Positions 30,009 to 38,381 of a DNA stretch of 64,000 bases are shown here, piece by piece. The notes beneath the pieces are model-generated. The model saw nothing but the letters and a program-made list of their open reading frames with translations, ran no database searches and was not told the origin of the DNA. How positions within the stretch are numbered: the stretch's first letter is position 1; each line of letters begins with the position of its first letter. The DNA comes from Nocardiopsis kunsanensis DSM 44524. GTDB taxonomy: Bacteria > Actinomycetota > Actinomycetes > Streptosporangiales > Streptosporangiaceae. The translations under genes were made by a program, and so were the position numbers. Location: assembly GCF_000340965.1 (NCBI RefSeq), contig NZ_ANAY01000012.1, positions 48,445 to 112,444 of the forward strand, in the 5' to 3' direction.

Positions 30009-32462
30009 GTGTCTTCGAGAGATCCGATATCTGAACCATGGGGAACACGGTCCCCCTACGGTCGGGGCCAACAGTGGCCCGCGAGGGTCGACCACCACCT
30101 GGCGGAAGGGCTGGCCCCGGAAGAGGTGGACCGTTGGGTGAGGTCCGCGACCATCCTGCATTCCAACGGCGATGCGCTGGACATCGCGGTCAAGGACGGT
30201 CGGATCGTGGGGGTGCGGGGCCGGGAGCAGGACCGGGTCAACCGCGGGCGTCTGGGGCCCAAGGACCTCTACGGCTGGCAGGCCAACCACTCCCCCGACC
30301 GCCTCACCCGTCCTCTGGTGCGCCGGGACGGGGTACTGACCGAGACCGACTGGGACACCGCGCTGGACCTGGTGGCGAGCCGCAGCAGGGAGCTGCTCGA
30401 CGACCAGGGGGCCACGGCGCTGGGCTTCTACACGAGCGGGCAGCTCTTCCTCGAGGAGTACTACACCCTCGCCGCCATCGGCCACGGAGCGATCGGCACC
30501 AACCACATGGACGGCAATACCAGGTTGTGCACGGCCACGGCCGCGGCGGCCCTGAAGGAGTCGTTCGGTTGTGACGGCCAGCCGGGTTCCTACAACGACA
30601 TCGATCACGCCGACGTCATCGCGCTGTACGGACACAACATGGCCGAGACACAAACGGTGTTGTGGTCCCGTGTCCTCGACCGGTTGGCGGGGCCGAACCC
30701 GCCCCGGCTGCTGTGTGTGGATCCCAGGCCGACGCCGGTGGCCCGGGAGTCGACGGTGCACCTGGCGCCCCGTCCGGGCACCAACGTGGCGCTGATGAAC
30801 GCTCTCCTGCACGAGCTGATCAGGAACGACCGGATCGACCACACCTACGTCGAGAAGCACACCGTCGGCTACGAGGACCTGGTCCGGAGGACCGCCGAGT
30901 ACACGCCCGAACGCGCCGCCGAGATCTGCGGTGTACCGGCGCGGGCCGTCCGCGAGGCCGCGGAACTGCTGGGGAGTGCCGAGCGGCTCCTGTCGACCGT
31001 CCTCCAGGGCTTCTACCAGTCGAACCAGGCCACCGCCGCCGCTGTGCAGGTCAACAACGTGCACCTGCTGCGGGGCATGCTGGGCCGGCCCGGCGCGGGG
31101 GTCCTGCAGATGAACGGCCAACCCACGGCGGAGAACACGCGGGAGTGCGGCGCCGACGGCGACATGACCGGGTTCCGGAACTGGGACAACGAGGAGCACG
31201 TGGCCGATCTCGCCCGGGTCTGGAACCTGGACCCGATGCGCATCCCGCACTACGCACCACCCACACACGCCATGCAGATCATGCGCTACGCGGAGAAGGG
31301 CTCGGTCCGCTTCCTGTGGGTCAGCGCGACCAACCCGGCGGTGTCGTTGCCCGAACTGCGGCGGATCCGGAAGCTCTTGTCACAGGAGTCCCTGTTCCTG
31401 GTGGTGCAGGACTGCTTCATGACCGAGACCGCCGAACTCGCCGACGTGGTGCTGCCCGCGGCCACCTGGGGGGAGAAGACGGGCACCCTCACCAACAGCG
31501 ACCGTACGGTGCACCTGTCGGAGAAGGCCGTGGAAGCGCCCGGCGAGGCCCGTCCGGATCTGGACATCTTCCTGGACTACGCGCGTCGGATGGACTTCCG
31601 CGACGCGGACGGCCACCCCTTCCCCCAGTGGCACGACGCGGAGTCGGCGTTCGAGGCGTGGAAGCGGGCCGGCGCGGGCCGTCCCTGCGACTACTCCGGG
31701 CTCACCTACGAGCGGTTGCGCGGCGCCGACGGTGTCCAGTGGCCCTGCGACGAGGAGCGCCCGGACGGGACCGAGCGCCTCTACACGGACGGCCGGTTCT
31801 GGGCCCTGCCCGAGCAGTGCGAGAGCTACGGCAAGGACCTGGTCACCGGGGCGCCGTTGGACGAGAGGGAGTACCGGGCGATGAACCCCGAGGGCCGGGC
31901 GATGCTCAAGGCCGTGGAGTACGTGCCCCCTCACGAGGAACCGGACCGGGACCACCCCTTCGTCCTGATCACCGGCCGCACGCTCTACCACTTCCACACG
32001 CGCACCAAGACCGGGCGCTCTCCCGAGCTGCAGCGGGCGGCCCCCGAGGTGTGGGTGGAGGTCTCCCCCTCGGACGCGCATGAGGCGGGTCTGGCCGAGG
32101 GCGACCCGGTGGAGGTGTCCTCACCGCGCGGGACGATCCGGGCCCGTGCCAGGATCAGCGGTATCAGCGACGGCGTCCTGTTCGTGCCCTTCCACTACGG
32201 CTACTGGGACTCCGGCGCTTCGGAGGAGGACGGTGCACGGGACCGGGCGACCAACGAGATGAGCATCAGCGATTGGGACCCGGTCTCCAAACAGCCCCTG
32301 TTCAAGACCGCCGCCGCGCAGCTGCGTCCCCTGGGCGGGGGTGACGGGCGGCCGGCACCGGCGCCCACAACGACGGCCTCGGCCCCGGTCGACCAACGTG
32401 TGGCGCCCACGCGGGGCGCACCCGACACCGCTGAGGAGACGGCCGGAGGGGGACCACGATGA
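30009..32462 (+). CDS. Molybdopterin oxidoreductase (DMSO-reductase family) without N-terminal Fe-S ligands
   Basis: An 817-residue protein of the Mo-bisPGD family, closest in layout to nitrate reductase/formate dehydrogenase catalytic subunits. Molybdenum-site features are DGNTRLCTATAAAALKESFG with the likely Mo ligand Cys174, DIDHADVIALYGHNMAE, and the C-terminal MopB domain with SPRGTIRARARISGI. The first 173 residues contain no cysteine: the usual CxxCxxxC cluster is replaced (SATILHSNGD) and RLCPKG reads RLGPKD, so no [4Fe-4S] cluster can form. GTG at 30009 has GAGGAG six bases upstream. No signal peptide. The stop overlaps the next gene's start (ATGA). Substrate unknown. Confidence 0.85.
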   Translation: MSSRDPISEPWGTRSPYGRGQQWPARVDHHLAEGLAPEEVDRWVRSATILHSNGDALDIAVKDGRIVGVRGREQDRVNRGRLGPKDLYGWQANHSPDRLTRPLVRRDGVLTETDWDTALDLVASRSRELLDDQGATALGFYTSGQLFLEEYYTLAAIGHGAIGTNHMDGNTRLCTATAAAALKESFGCDGQPGSYNDIDHADVIALYGHNMAETQTVLWSRVLDRLAGPNPPRLLCVDPRPTPVARESTVHLAPRPGTNVALMNALLHELIRNDRIDHTYVEKHTVGYEDLVRRTAEYTPERAAEICGVPARAVREAAELLGSAERLLSTVLQGFYQSNQATAAAVQVNNVHLLRGMLGRPGAGVLQMNGQPTAENTRECGADGDMTGFRNWDNEEHVADLARVWNLDPMRIPHYAPPTHAMQIMRYAEKGSVRFLWVSATNPAVSLPELRRIRKLLSQESLFLVVQDCFMTETAELADVVLPAATWGEKTGTLTNSDRTVHLSEKAVEAPGEARPDLDIFLDYARRMDFRDADGHPFPQWHDAESAFEAWKRAGAGRPCDYSGLTYERLRGADGVQWPCDEERPDGTERLYTDGRFWALPEQCESYGKDLVTGAPLDEREYRAMNPEGRAMLKAVEYVPPHEEPDRDHPFVLITGRTLYHFHTRTKTGRSPELQRAAPEVWVEVSPSDAHEAGLAEGDPVEVSSPRGTIRARARISGISDGVLFVPFHYGYWDSGASEEDGARDRATNEMSISDWDPVSKQPLFKTAAAQLRPLGGGDGRPAPAPTTTASAPVDQRVAPTRGAPDTAEETAGGGPR

Positions 32463-32926
32463 GGCTCGCAGCCGCCCTGCGCGAACTGCACCGCTCGGAG
32501 AGCACGCTGGCCGACGAACTGCTGCGGGTGGCCGACCGGCACTCGGACGAGGTCGAGGTCCGCCATGTGGCCGGGGACCTGGCGTACTGGTCCCGTGAGC
32601 ACGCACACGAGATCACCGGGATCGCGCCTCGCTACGGGGTCGATCCGGCCGAGTTGGAACACCCGGAACCGTCCGAGGAGGGTCAGCGCGAACTCCCCGG
32701 TGAAGGGAGCGACGCGGACCTGGCTCTCCTGGCCGATCTGCGCCGGGTGTACCGGATGTCGGCGGGGGTGGCACTGGACTGGGACCTGCTCGGTCAGGGC
32801 GCCCAGGTCGTCGCGGACGCCGAGCTGCTGGCGGCCACGGAGCGGTGCCGCGCACGGGCGGAACGACAGATGCGCTGGGCCCGCGGCATGCTCAAAACGG
32901 TCTCGCCACAGACCCTGGCCACCTGA
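32459..32926 (+). CDS. Small helical protein coupled to the molybdoenzyme
   Basis: A 155-residue, largely alpha-helical, soluble protein whose ATG overlaps the molybdoenzyme stop (ATGA), so the two are co-translated. It has several His and Glu residues in helix contexts (RVADRHSDEVEVRHVAGDLAYWSREHAHEI), recalling four-helix ferritin-like or hemerythrin-like bundles, but no classical metal motif could be confirmed. It may be an electron-transfer or maturation partner replacing the missing Fe-S route. Not recognised as a named family. Confidence 0.7.
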   Translation: MRLAAALRELHRSESTLADELLRVADRHSDEVEVRHVAGDLAYWSREHAHEITGIAPRYGVDPAELEHPEPSEEGQRELPGEGSDADLALLADLRRVYRMSAGVALDWDLLGQGAQVVADAELLAATERCRARAERQMRWARGMLKTVSPQTLAT

Positions 32927-32957
32927 GGACCGCGCCGCACGGGCACAGCGGGACGGT

Positions 32958-33389
32958 TCAGCTGAGCTGGTCACCGTAGACGTGTTCGACGGCGAGGGTG
33001 AGAAGGACCCGGCGGTCGTCCACCATGGCCTGCCGGTACTCGTCCCAGTCGGGGTGTTCGCCTGCGGCGGCGCGGTAGTGGTCGACCAGTGCCTGGACCT
33101 CGGGTCCGTGCGGGTCGTCGCCCGGTCCGATCAGGGTGACGGCGCCCTCGGCCGTGGCCCACGCCCAGCCGTCGGAACGGGTGACCTCGAGCGCGGCGCG
33201 GGGATCCCGGCGCAGGTTCGCGGTCTTGGCGAGCCCTTCGCGCGTGGAGATCTGGATGATGCCGCCCGACCGGTCGTAGTGGGGCTGGACCGGGGAGAGC
33301 TGGGGGCGGCCGTCGGACTTGAGGGTGGCCAGGATCCCCAGGCGGCTCTCGGCCAGGAGCGTGTGCGGGTCGTAGGACGTGGAGGTCAC
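32958..33389 (-). CDS. PPOX-class (F420- or flavin-dependent) oxidoreductase
   Basis: A 143-residue split-barrel protein of the pyridoxamine-5'-phosphate-oxidase-like class. LAESRLGILATLKSDGRPQLSPVQ, KTANLRRDPRAALEV and WATAEGAVTLIG are typical of actinobacterial F420-dependent members (TIGR-type Rv1155-like enzymes). GTG at 33389 has GAGAGGA upstream; longer readings lack conservation. Substrate unknown. It ends convergent with the molybdoenzyme operon, 31 bp from its partner gene. Confidence 0.87.
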   Translation of the reverse strand: MTSTSYDPHTLLAESRLGILATLKSDGRPQLSPVQPHYDRSGGIIQISTREGLAKTANLRRDPRAALEVTRSDGWAWATAEGAVTLIGPGDDPHGPEVQALVDHYRAAAGEHPDWDEYRQAMVDDRRVLLTLAVEHVYGDQLS

Positions 33390-33724
33390 GGCTGTCCTCT
33401 CTCGGGATGGTCGGTCCGGGCGGCGTCCGTGGTGCGGGCGGTGCCGGTGTGGTCCGCCGGCCCGGGCCCCGGCCCGCCGCTCACCCACTGTTGTACCGGG
33501 GCAGGGCCCGGGCGTCACGGGCCACGCGCGGCCGGAACCGGACCGGGGAAAGGGGAAGAGGAGCGGACGTGGCCCCGGGGCGGGGAACGCCTGCCCCGGG
33601 ATCAGGCGGCGAAGCCCGTCGAGCTCGCCCGACGCACCGCGTCCACGTGCACACCCGCATGTGTGCGTCCGCGGACGGAGGTGCCGGGGGTACGGGCCCG
33701 CAGGACGGACCCACAACGCACGGG
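33390..33724. other. 335-bp intergenic region, no gene seen
   Basis: Very GC-rich spacer upstream of the PPOX gene. It contains an inverted repeat GCACAC-N6-GTGTGC at 33649-33666, close to the MFS gene stop. No open frame looks coding. Confidence 0.5.
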
Positions 33725-34990
33725 TCAGCGGTGTTCGGACATCTCGGCGGCGGACTCGGGCAGCGTACCGGCGCCGTCGGTACCGGCCTCGGCGTCGATC
33801 TCGCCGGCGGTGTCGCTGTCGGTGCCTGCCTCACCGGCCGAATCCGGGTTGCCGCGGTCGAGCACGCCGGCGATCAGGGCCACGGCCAGGCCCAGTACCG
33901 CGGCACCCGCGCCGAGCAGGGCCGGGGAGGTGTAACCGAGCCCGGCGCTGATACCGAGCCCGCCGATCCAGGCACCGCCCGCGTTGGCGAGGTTGAACGC
34001 GGAGTGGTTGCTCGCGGCTGCGATGGTCGGTGCTCCGGAGGCCTTGTTGATGATGAGCACCTGCAGCGGCGCGGTGACACCGAACCCGACGGCGCCCAGC
34101 ACGACGACGGCGGCCATCGCGCTGACCGGGTGTTGGACGGCCACGGAGAACAGCAGGAGCACCACCGCCAGCGAGGCCAGGGATCCGTAGATGGTCGGGC
34201 GCAGCCACCGGTCGGCGAGCGGCCCCGTCACGAGCGACCCGAGTGTCATCCCGGTCCCGAAGAGGGCCAGGACGACGGGCACCCCGGCCGGGGACATCCC
34301 GGCGACCTCGGTCATCATCGGGGAGATGTAGCTGAAGACCGCGAAGACCCCGGCGAAACCGAGGACGGCGGTCAGCAGGCCCCACAGAACCTGGGGGCGG
34401 CCCATCGCCGCGATCTCTCCGCGCAGGCGCACGCCCTTCGGTGAAGGCACTTCGGGCACGAAGGCCAGCACGGACACCAGGCTCGCCACCGCGATGGCGG
34501 CGACCACGAGGAAGGCGGACCGCCAACCCATCAGTTGGCCGACGAACGTCCCTACGGGCACACCCACGATGTTGGCGACGGTCAGGCCCAGGAGCATGCG
34601 TGCCACGGCGGTGGCCCTGCGCGCGGGGCCGGCCATGTGCGCGGCGACCAGGGCGCCGACACCGAGGAAGGCCCCGTGCGGGAGCCCGGCCAGGACCCGG
34701 CTGGCCAGGACCGCCTCGTAGGTGGGCGCGACGACGGTGGCGAGGTTGCCGAGCACGAAGAGCCCCAGGAACAGCAGCAGTGCGGTGCGCCGGGGCAACC
34801 GGGTGGCGGCAGCGGTCAGCAGTGGGGCGCCCACGACCACACCGAGGGCGTAGGCGGCGATGAGGTGTCCGGCGGTGGACAGGGAGACGTCGAGATCGGC
34901 GGCCACCTCGGGCAGCAGACCCATGATGACGAACTCGGTCGTTCCGATGGCGAAGGCGCCGAGAGCCAACGCGAGCAGAGCGAAGGGCAT
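33725..34990 (-). CDS. MFS transporter, DHA1 family
   Basis: A 421-residue, 12-helix major facilitator of the drug:H+ antiporter-1 type (AraJ/Cmx-like). The N-terminus FAIGTTEFVIMGLLPEVAADL and the motif A-like loop (PLLTAAATRLPRRTALLL) are characteristic; SNHSAFNLANAGGAWIGG lies in the C-terminal half. A 35-residue acidic tail follows the last helix. ATG at 34990 has AGGAGAGG upstream. It is divergent from a LacI-type regulator with a palindrome between them, suggesting that regulator controls it. Confidence 0.92.
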   Translation of the reverse strand: MPFALLALALGAFAIGTTEFVIMGLLPEVAADLDVSLSTAGHLIAAYALGVVVGAPLLTAAATRLPRRTALLLFLGLFVLGNLATVVAPTYEAVLASRVLAGLPHGAFLGVGALVAAHMAGPARRATAVARMLLGLTVANIVGVPVGTFVGQLMGWRSAFLVVAAIAVASLVSVLAFVPEVPSPKGVRLRGEIAAMGRPQVLWGLLTAVLGFAGVFAVFSYISPMMTEVAGMSPAGVPVVLALFGTGMTLGSLVTGPLADRWLRPTIYGSLASLAVVLLLFSVAVQHPVSAMAAVVVLGAVGFGVTAPLQVLIINKASGAPTIAAASNHSAFNLANAGGAWIGGLGISAGLGYTSPALLGAGAAVLGLAVALIAGVLDRGNPDSAGEAGTDSDTAGEIDAEAGTDGAGTLPESAAEMSEHR

Positions 34991-35079
34991 GGGCGTACCT
35001 CTCCTGGTGCGGGACAGGGGCGGTGTGGGCGGGCGGCGGGGCCGCGTTGCCCCGGAGTCTCCCGGGGTCGAGCACGGAG

Positions 35080-35093
35080 TTGGCACGTGCTAA
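35080..35093. promoter_or_regulatory. LacI-type operator between MFS and lacI-like genes
   Basis: TTGGCACGTGCTAA, a near-perfect 14-bp palindrome centred on CACGTG, with a single asymmetric pair. Site size and AT-flanked GC centre suit LacI/GalR proteins. It lies 90 bp before the MFS start and 150 bp before the regulator start. Confidence 0.6.
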
Positions 35094-35242
35094 TCCCAGG
35101 TTGGCAGAGACGGCACGGCCGCTTCAAAGGGTGCGGGGTGTGAACTCGCTCGCGCTGTCCGGAACCGCGCCCCACAGGCTGCGGTTACCGTGGACGGTGA
35201 CGGTACGAGGTGGGCGAGAGAATCAGGAGGGCCGGGGGCCAG

Positions 35243-36442
35243 ATGCCGAGCAGCGGTGCGGACGATCCCCGTGAGGGCCCTGTGTCCCCCGTCGGTCCTC
35301 CCGGTCCCGGTACGGGCCGGCCGGAGGGTTCGCCGAGTCCACAGGCCTCCCCCGCGCCCCGCTCCCGTCGCCCCACGATGGCCGACGTCGCCGCGCACGT
35401 GGGCGTCTCCCGCCAGCTGGTCTCACTGGTCCTGGCCGACAAACCCGGCCCCAACCCGCGCACCCGCGAACGGATCCTGCGTGCAGCCGAGGACCTCGGG
35501 TACCACGCCGACACCGCGGCCCAGCTGCTGCGCCGCGCACGCAGCCGCCAGCTCGGCGTGCTCTTCACCATGGAGCACCAGCTCGAGACCCACATCGTCG
35601 AGGCCCTCTACCCTGCCGCCGCTGACGCCGGGTACGAGATCGTCCTGGGCGCCCTCCTGCCGACCCGCAGCGAACGCCGAGCCATCGACGACCTGGTCGG
35701 GCTGAGGTGCGAGGCGCTCATCCTGATCGGTCTGGCCGAACAGGCCCCCGCCCACCTGGCCAAGATCGCCGAGCAGGTCCCCGTCGTGGAGATCGCCCAG
35801 TACACCGGAGCCCCCGGAACCGACAGCGTGCGCACCGACGACGCCGCAGGGGCCCGTGAGGCGGTCGACCACCTGGTCGCGCTCGGCCACACCGACGTGG
35901 TCCACGTGGACGGAGGCGACCGCCCCGGCGCTGCTCAGCGGCGCGAGGGGTATCTGGAGGGCATGCGCGCCCACGGGCTCACCGACCGCATCGAGGTCCT
36001 GCCCGGGGACTACACGGTGGAATCCGGTGTGGCCGCCGCGCGGACCCTGATCGAACGGGGCCGGTTGCCGACCGCGGTGGTGGCCGGCAACGACCTGTGC
36101 GCCTGCGGGGTCGTGGAGGCCTTCGTGCGCGCGGGCGTGCGTACCCCCGGGGACCTGTCGGTGGTGGGCTACGACGACAGCCGTACCGCCTCGCTCCCCT
36201 ACCTCGACCTGACGACGGTGCGCCAGGACACCGGCCGGATGGCCGAGATCGCCGTGCGTGCGGCGGTCGAACGGCTGGACGAAGGACGCACGGACGATCG
36301 GGTGGATGTCCTGGAGCCCGCTCTCACTCTGCGGAGCAGTACCGGACCGGCACCCGCGCCTCGGGCCCCGGGCGTCCGGGGCGGGCCGCCCTCGACGGAC
36401 CCGCCGCAGGGGCCTGCGGACGCGGATCAGGCCGGCTCGTAG
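35243..36442 (+). CDS. LacI-family transcriptional regulator
   Basis: A 399-residue regulator. After a Pro/Ser-rich N-terminal extension of about 43 residues, the helix-turn-helix TMADVAAHVGVSRQLVSLVL (45-64) is followed by the hinge and a periplasmic-binding-protein-like effector domain (LGVLFTMEHQ to VVGYDDSRTASLPYLDLTTVRQ). The effector domain suggests a sugar-like ligand, yet the divergent neighbour is a DHA1 exporter. ATG at 35243 follows AGGAGG with rather long spacing; ATG at 35210 is possible. A short Pro-rich tail ends the protein. Confidence 0.9.
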   Translation: MPSSGADDPREGPVSPVGPPGPGTGRPEGSPSPQASPAPRSRRPTMADVAAHVGVSRQLVSLVLADKPGPNPRTRERILRAAEDLGYHADTAAQLLRRARSRQLGVLFTMEHQLETHIVEALYPAAADAGYEIVLGALLPTRSERRAIDDLVGLRCEALILIGLAEQAPAHLAKIAEQVPVVEIAQYTGAPGTDSVRTDDAAGAREAVDHLVALGHTDVVHVDGGDRPGAAQRREGYLEGMRAHGLTDRIEVLPGDYTVESGVAAARTLIERGRLPTAVVAGNDLCACGVVEAFVRAGVRTPGDLSVVGYDDSRTASLPYLDLTTVRQDTGRMAEIAVRAAVERLDEGRTDDRVDVLEPALTLRSSTGPAPAPRAPGVRGGPPSTDPPQGPADADQAGS

Positions 36443-36873
36443 GGGACCGCTTCCTCCAGGGTGACGGTCAGTTCCTGCCCACGCGGGGTGGTGTAGCTGC
36501 GCTCCTCCCCCGCACGCGCCCCGATGAGCGCCCGGCCCAGCGGGGACTGGGGCGAGTAGACGGTGATCCCCTCGGAGTCGGATCCGTCGCGTACGCCGAG
36601 CAGGAACGTCTCGGTCCCCTCCTCGGAACCGTGGCGCACGGTCAGCACCATGCCGGGTTCGGCGACGCCGTCGTCCGGCGGGGTCTCGCCCACGACGGCG
36701 TCGCTCAGCAGTTCCTGGATGCGGGCGATGCGCCTCTCCTTGCGGTCCTCGTCGGCGGGGACCTCGAACTCCGCGGCGACCTCGTCCGGGACGGGTCCTC
36801 CGGTGAGGACGGCGAGTTCGCGGACGAGACGTTCGTGTGTGGCGCGGGTCAACCAGGTGTTGGTGTGTTGCAC
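36427..36873 (-). CDS. GreA/GreB-family transcription factor, divergent
   Basis: A 148-residue protein with a helical N-terminal half and a GreA-type C-terminal domain (ITVYSPQSPLGRALIGARAGEERSYTTPRGQE). Gre factors enter the RNA-polymerase secondary channel and rescue backtracked complexes through two acidic residues at the coiled-coil tip. Here the tip region lacks the LRENAEYH-like sequence and reads PDEVAAEFEVPADED, so transcript cleavage is uncertain; it might act like Rnk/Gfh-type inhibitors. Length is about ten residues below normal GreA. It is convergent with the LacI-type gene, overlapping it by 16 bp. Confidence 0.8.
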   Translation of the reverse strand: MQHTNTWLTRATHERLVRELAVLTGGPVPDEVAAEFEVPADEDRKERRIARIQELLSDAVVGETPPDDGVAEPGMVLTVRHGSEEGTETFLLGVRDGSDSEGITVYSPQSPLGRALIGARAGEERSYTTPRGQELTVTLEEAVPYEPA

Positions 36874-36945
36874 AGGACCTCCTCATATACTGCGCCCCGC
36901 CGGGGTCACCGGCGGGGCGCGGGGTTCGGGTGCGCGGAGTACGGC

Positions 36946-38211
36946 TCAGCGCGTGGGGTCGAAGGGTTCCAGCTCCTGCGGCAGCTTCTGGGTGGCCACC
37001 GCTCGTGCGAGCAACCGTCCCGTGGCGGGGCCGTGGGTGAGCCCCCACATGCCGTGGCCCCCGGCGACGTACAGGCCGCGCACGTCGGTGGGACCGACGA
37101 GCGGGAGCCCGTCGGCCGAGACCGGGCGGGGCCCGACCCAGGTGTCGGCGCGGTCCTCGAGGTCGACCCCGTCCATGTAGGGCGCGGCCGAGCGGACGAT
37201 GGCCTCCACGCGTGCGGGGTCGGCGGGTGCGTCCGGCGAGGCGAACTCCATGGTCCCGGCCACCCGCATACCGTCCTTGGCCGGGGTGCAGGCCACCCGT
37301 GCCTCGGGCAGGTACACCGGCCCGGGGACCGGGCGGTCGGTGCCCACGGTGAAGCTGTAGCCGCGGCCGGCCGCCACCGGCGTGCGCACGCCCCAGCTGC
37401 GGGCGCTCCGGTTCAGCCACGAGCCGGAAGCGACGACGAGGTGGTCGGCCTTCTCCACCTCGCCCTTCTCGGAGGTCAGCGTGAAGGCGTCCCCCGCACG
37501 CGAGGGGTACTGCACCTCGTCGAGCGAGAACCCTTCGACGATCCGCCCTCCGCGGGACCGGACCGAGTCGGCCAGGGCATGGGTGAACAGCGCCGGCTGG
37601 AGGTAACGCTGGCCGTGGATGCGCACACCCGCCCGGACCCGGTCGGAGGCCACGGGGACGAGATCGCGCACGGCTTCGGCGTCGAGCGCGGTGTGGGAGG
37701 CGGGGATACCGGCCTCCTCCACCTCCCGCAGTTCGTGGACCAGGCCCAGCGCCTTCCTCTCGGAGGAGAACAGGGCGGTGATGGGGGCCTCCTCGATCAC
37801 CGCGCCGACCCCGCCGTTCAGGAGTTCGTCGAAGGCCTCGTGGCAGGCACGGCTGAGGGGGGCGTTGCTGAGGAGGGCCCGCTGGTGCCCCTTGGGCGTG
37901 GAGTTGAGGGCGAACAGCGAGAGGAAGCGTGCGAGCTCCGGGCTCGGGACCCGCGGCACGGACAAGGGGTGGTGCGGGTCGATCAGTGACCGCGCGCCGT
38001 CCAGGATCGCGCTGGGGGTGTTGAGCGGCACGGCGAGCGCGGGTGAGAGCCATCCGGCGTTGCCCCAGGAAGCACCGGCGGCTACGCGGTTGCGCTCGAG
38101 CACGGTCACTTCGATCCCGTGCTCCTGGAGGTACCAGGCGGTCGAGAGACCGACGACACCTGCGCCGACGACGGTGACGGCGCGGGGTGCGTCCACAGCC
38201 GATGCGGCCAT
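36946..38211 (-). CDS. FAD-dependent D-amino-acid dehydrogenase (DadA-like)
   Basis: A 421-residue DAO-superfamily flavoprotein. The FAD-binding VVGAGVVGLSTAWYLQEHGIEVTVLER opens the protein at residue 14; ASWGNAGWLSPALAVPLNTP and the C-terminal SADGLPLVGPTDVRGLYVAGGHGMWGLT match DadA. It oxidises D-amino acids (D-alanine in the type enzyme) to keto acids and ammonia, passing electrons to the respiratory chain. ATG at 38211 has AAGGAG. It is divergent from a PucR-type regulator, which probably senses a nitrogen or amino-acid signal and controls it. Confidence 0.88.
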   Translation of the reverse strand: MAASAVDAPRAVTVVGAGVVGLSTAWYLQEHGIEVTVLERNRVAAGASWGNAGWLSPALAVPLNTPSAILDGARSLIDPHHPLSVPRVPSPELARFLSLFALNSTPKGHQRALLSNAPLSRACHEAFDELLNGGVGAVIEEAPITALFSSERKALGLVHELREVEEAGIPASHTALDAEAVRDLVPVASDRVRAGVRIHGQRYLQPALFTHALADSVRSRGGRIVEGFSLDEVQYPSRAGDAFTLTSEKGEVEKADHLVVASGSWLNRSARSWGVRTPVAAGRGYSFTVGTDRPVPGPVYLPEARVACTPAKDGMRVAGTMEFASPDAPADPARVEAIVRSAAPYMDGVDLEDRADTWVGPRPVSADGLPLVGPTDVRGLYVAGGHGMWGLTHGPATGRLLARAVATQKLPQELEPFDPTR

Positions 38212-38294
38212 GCACGTTCTCCTTAGGACGGATGACGGACAGGCTGGATACCAATGAGGACAGTACAAGTCTGCTCGGGAAACACGCACTACCC

Positions 38295-38313
38295 ATTGTC
38301 CGTGTCGCACAAT
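38295..38313. promoter_or_regulatory. Operator-like repeat between dadA-like and pucR-like genes
   Basis: ATTGT-CCGTGTCGC-ACAAT, a perfect 5-bp-arm repeat, just upstream of a likely -10 box (TAGCCT, 38321-38326) for the plus-strand gene. A good position for autoregulation. Confidence 0.5.
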
Positions 38314-38381
38314 TTTTGGCTAGCCTCATGTGGGAGCACGACAAACCGGGCCTGGAAGAGAGTTCGAACAGGGGGTGCGCT

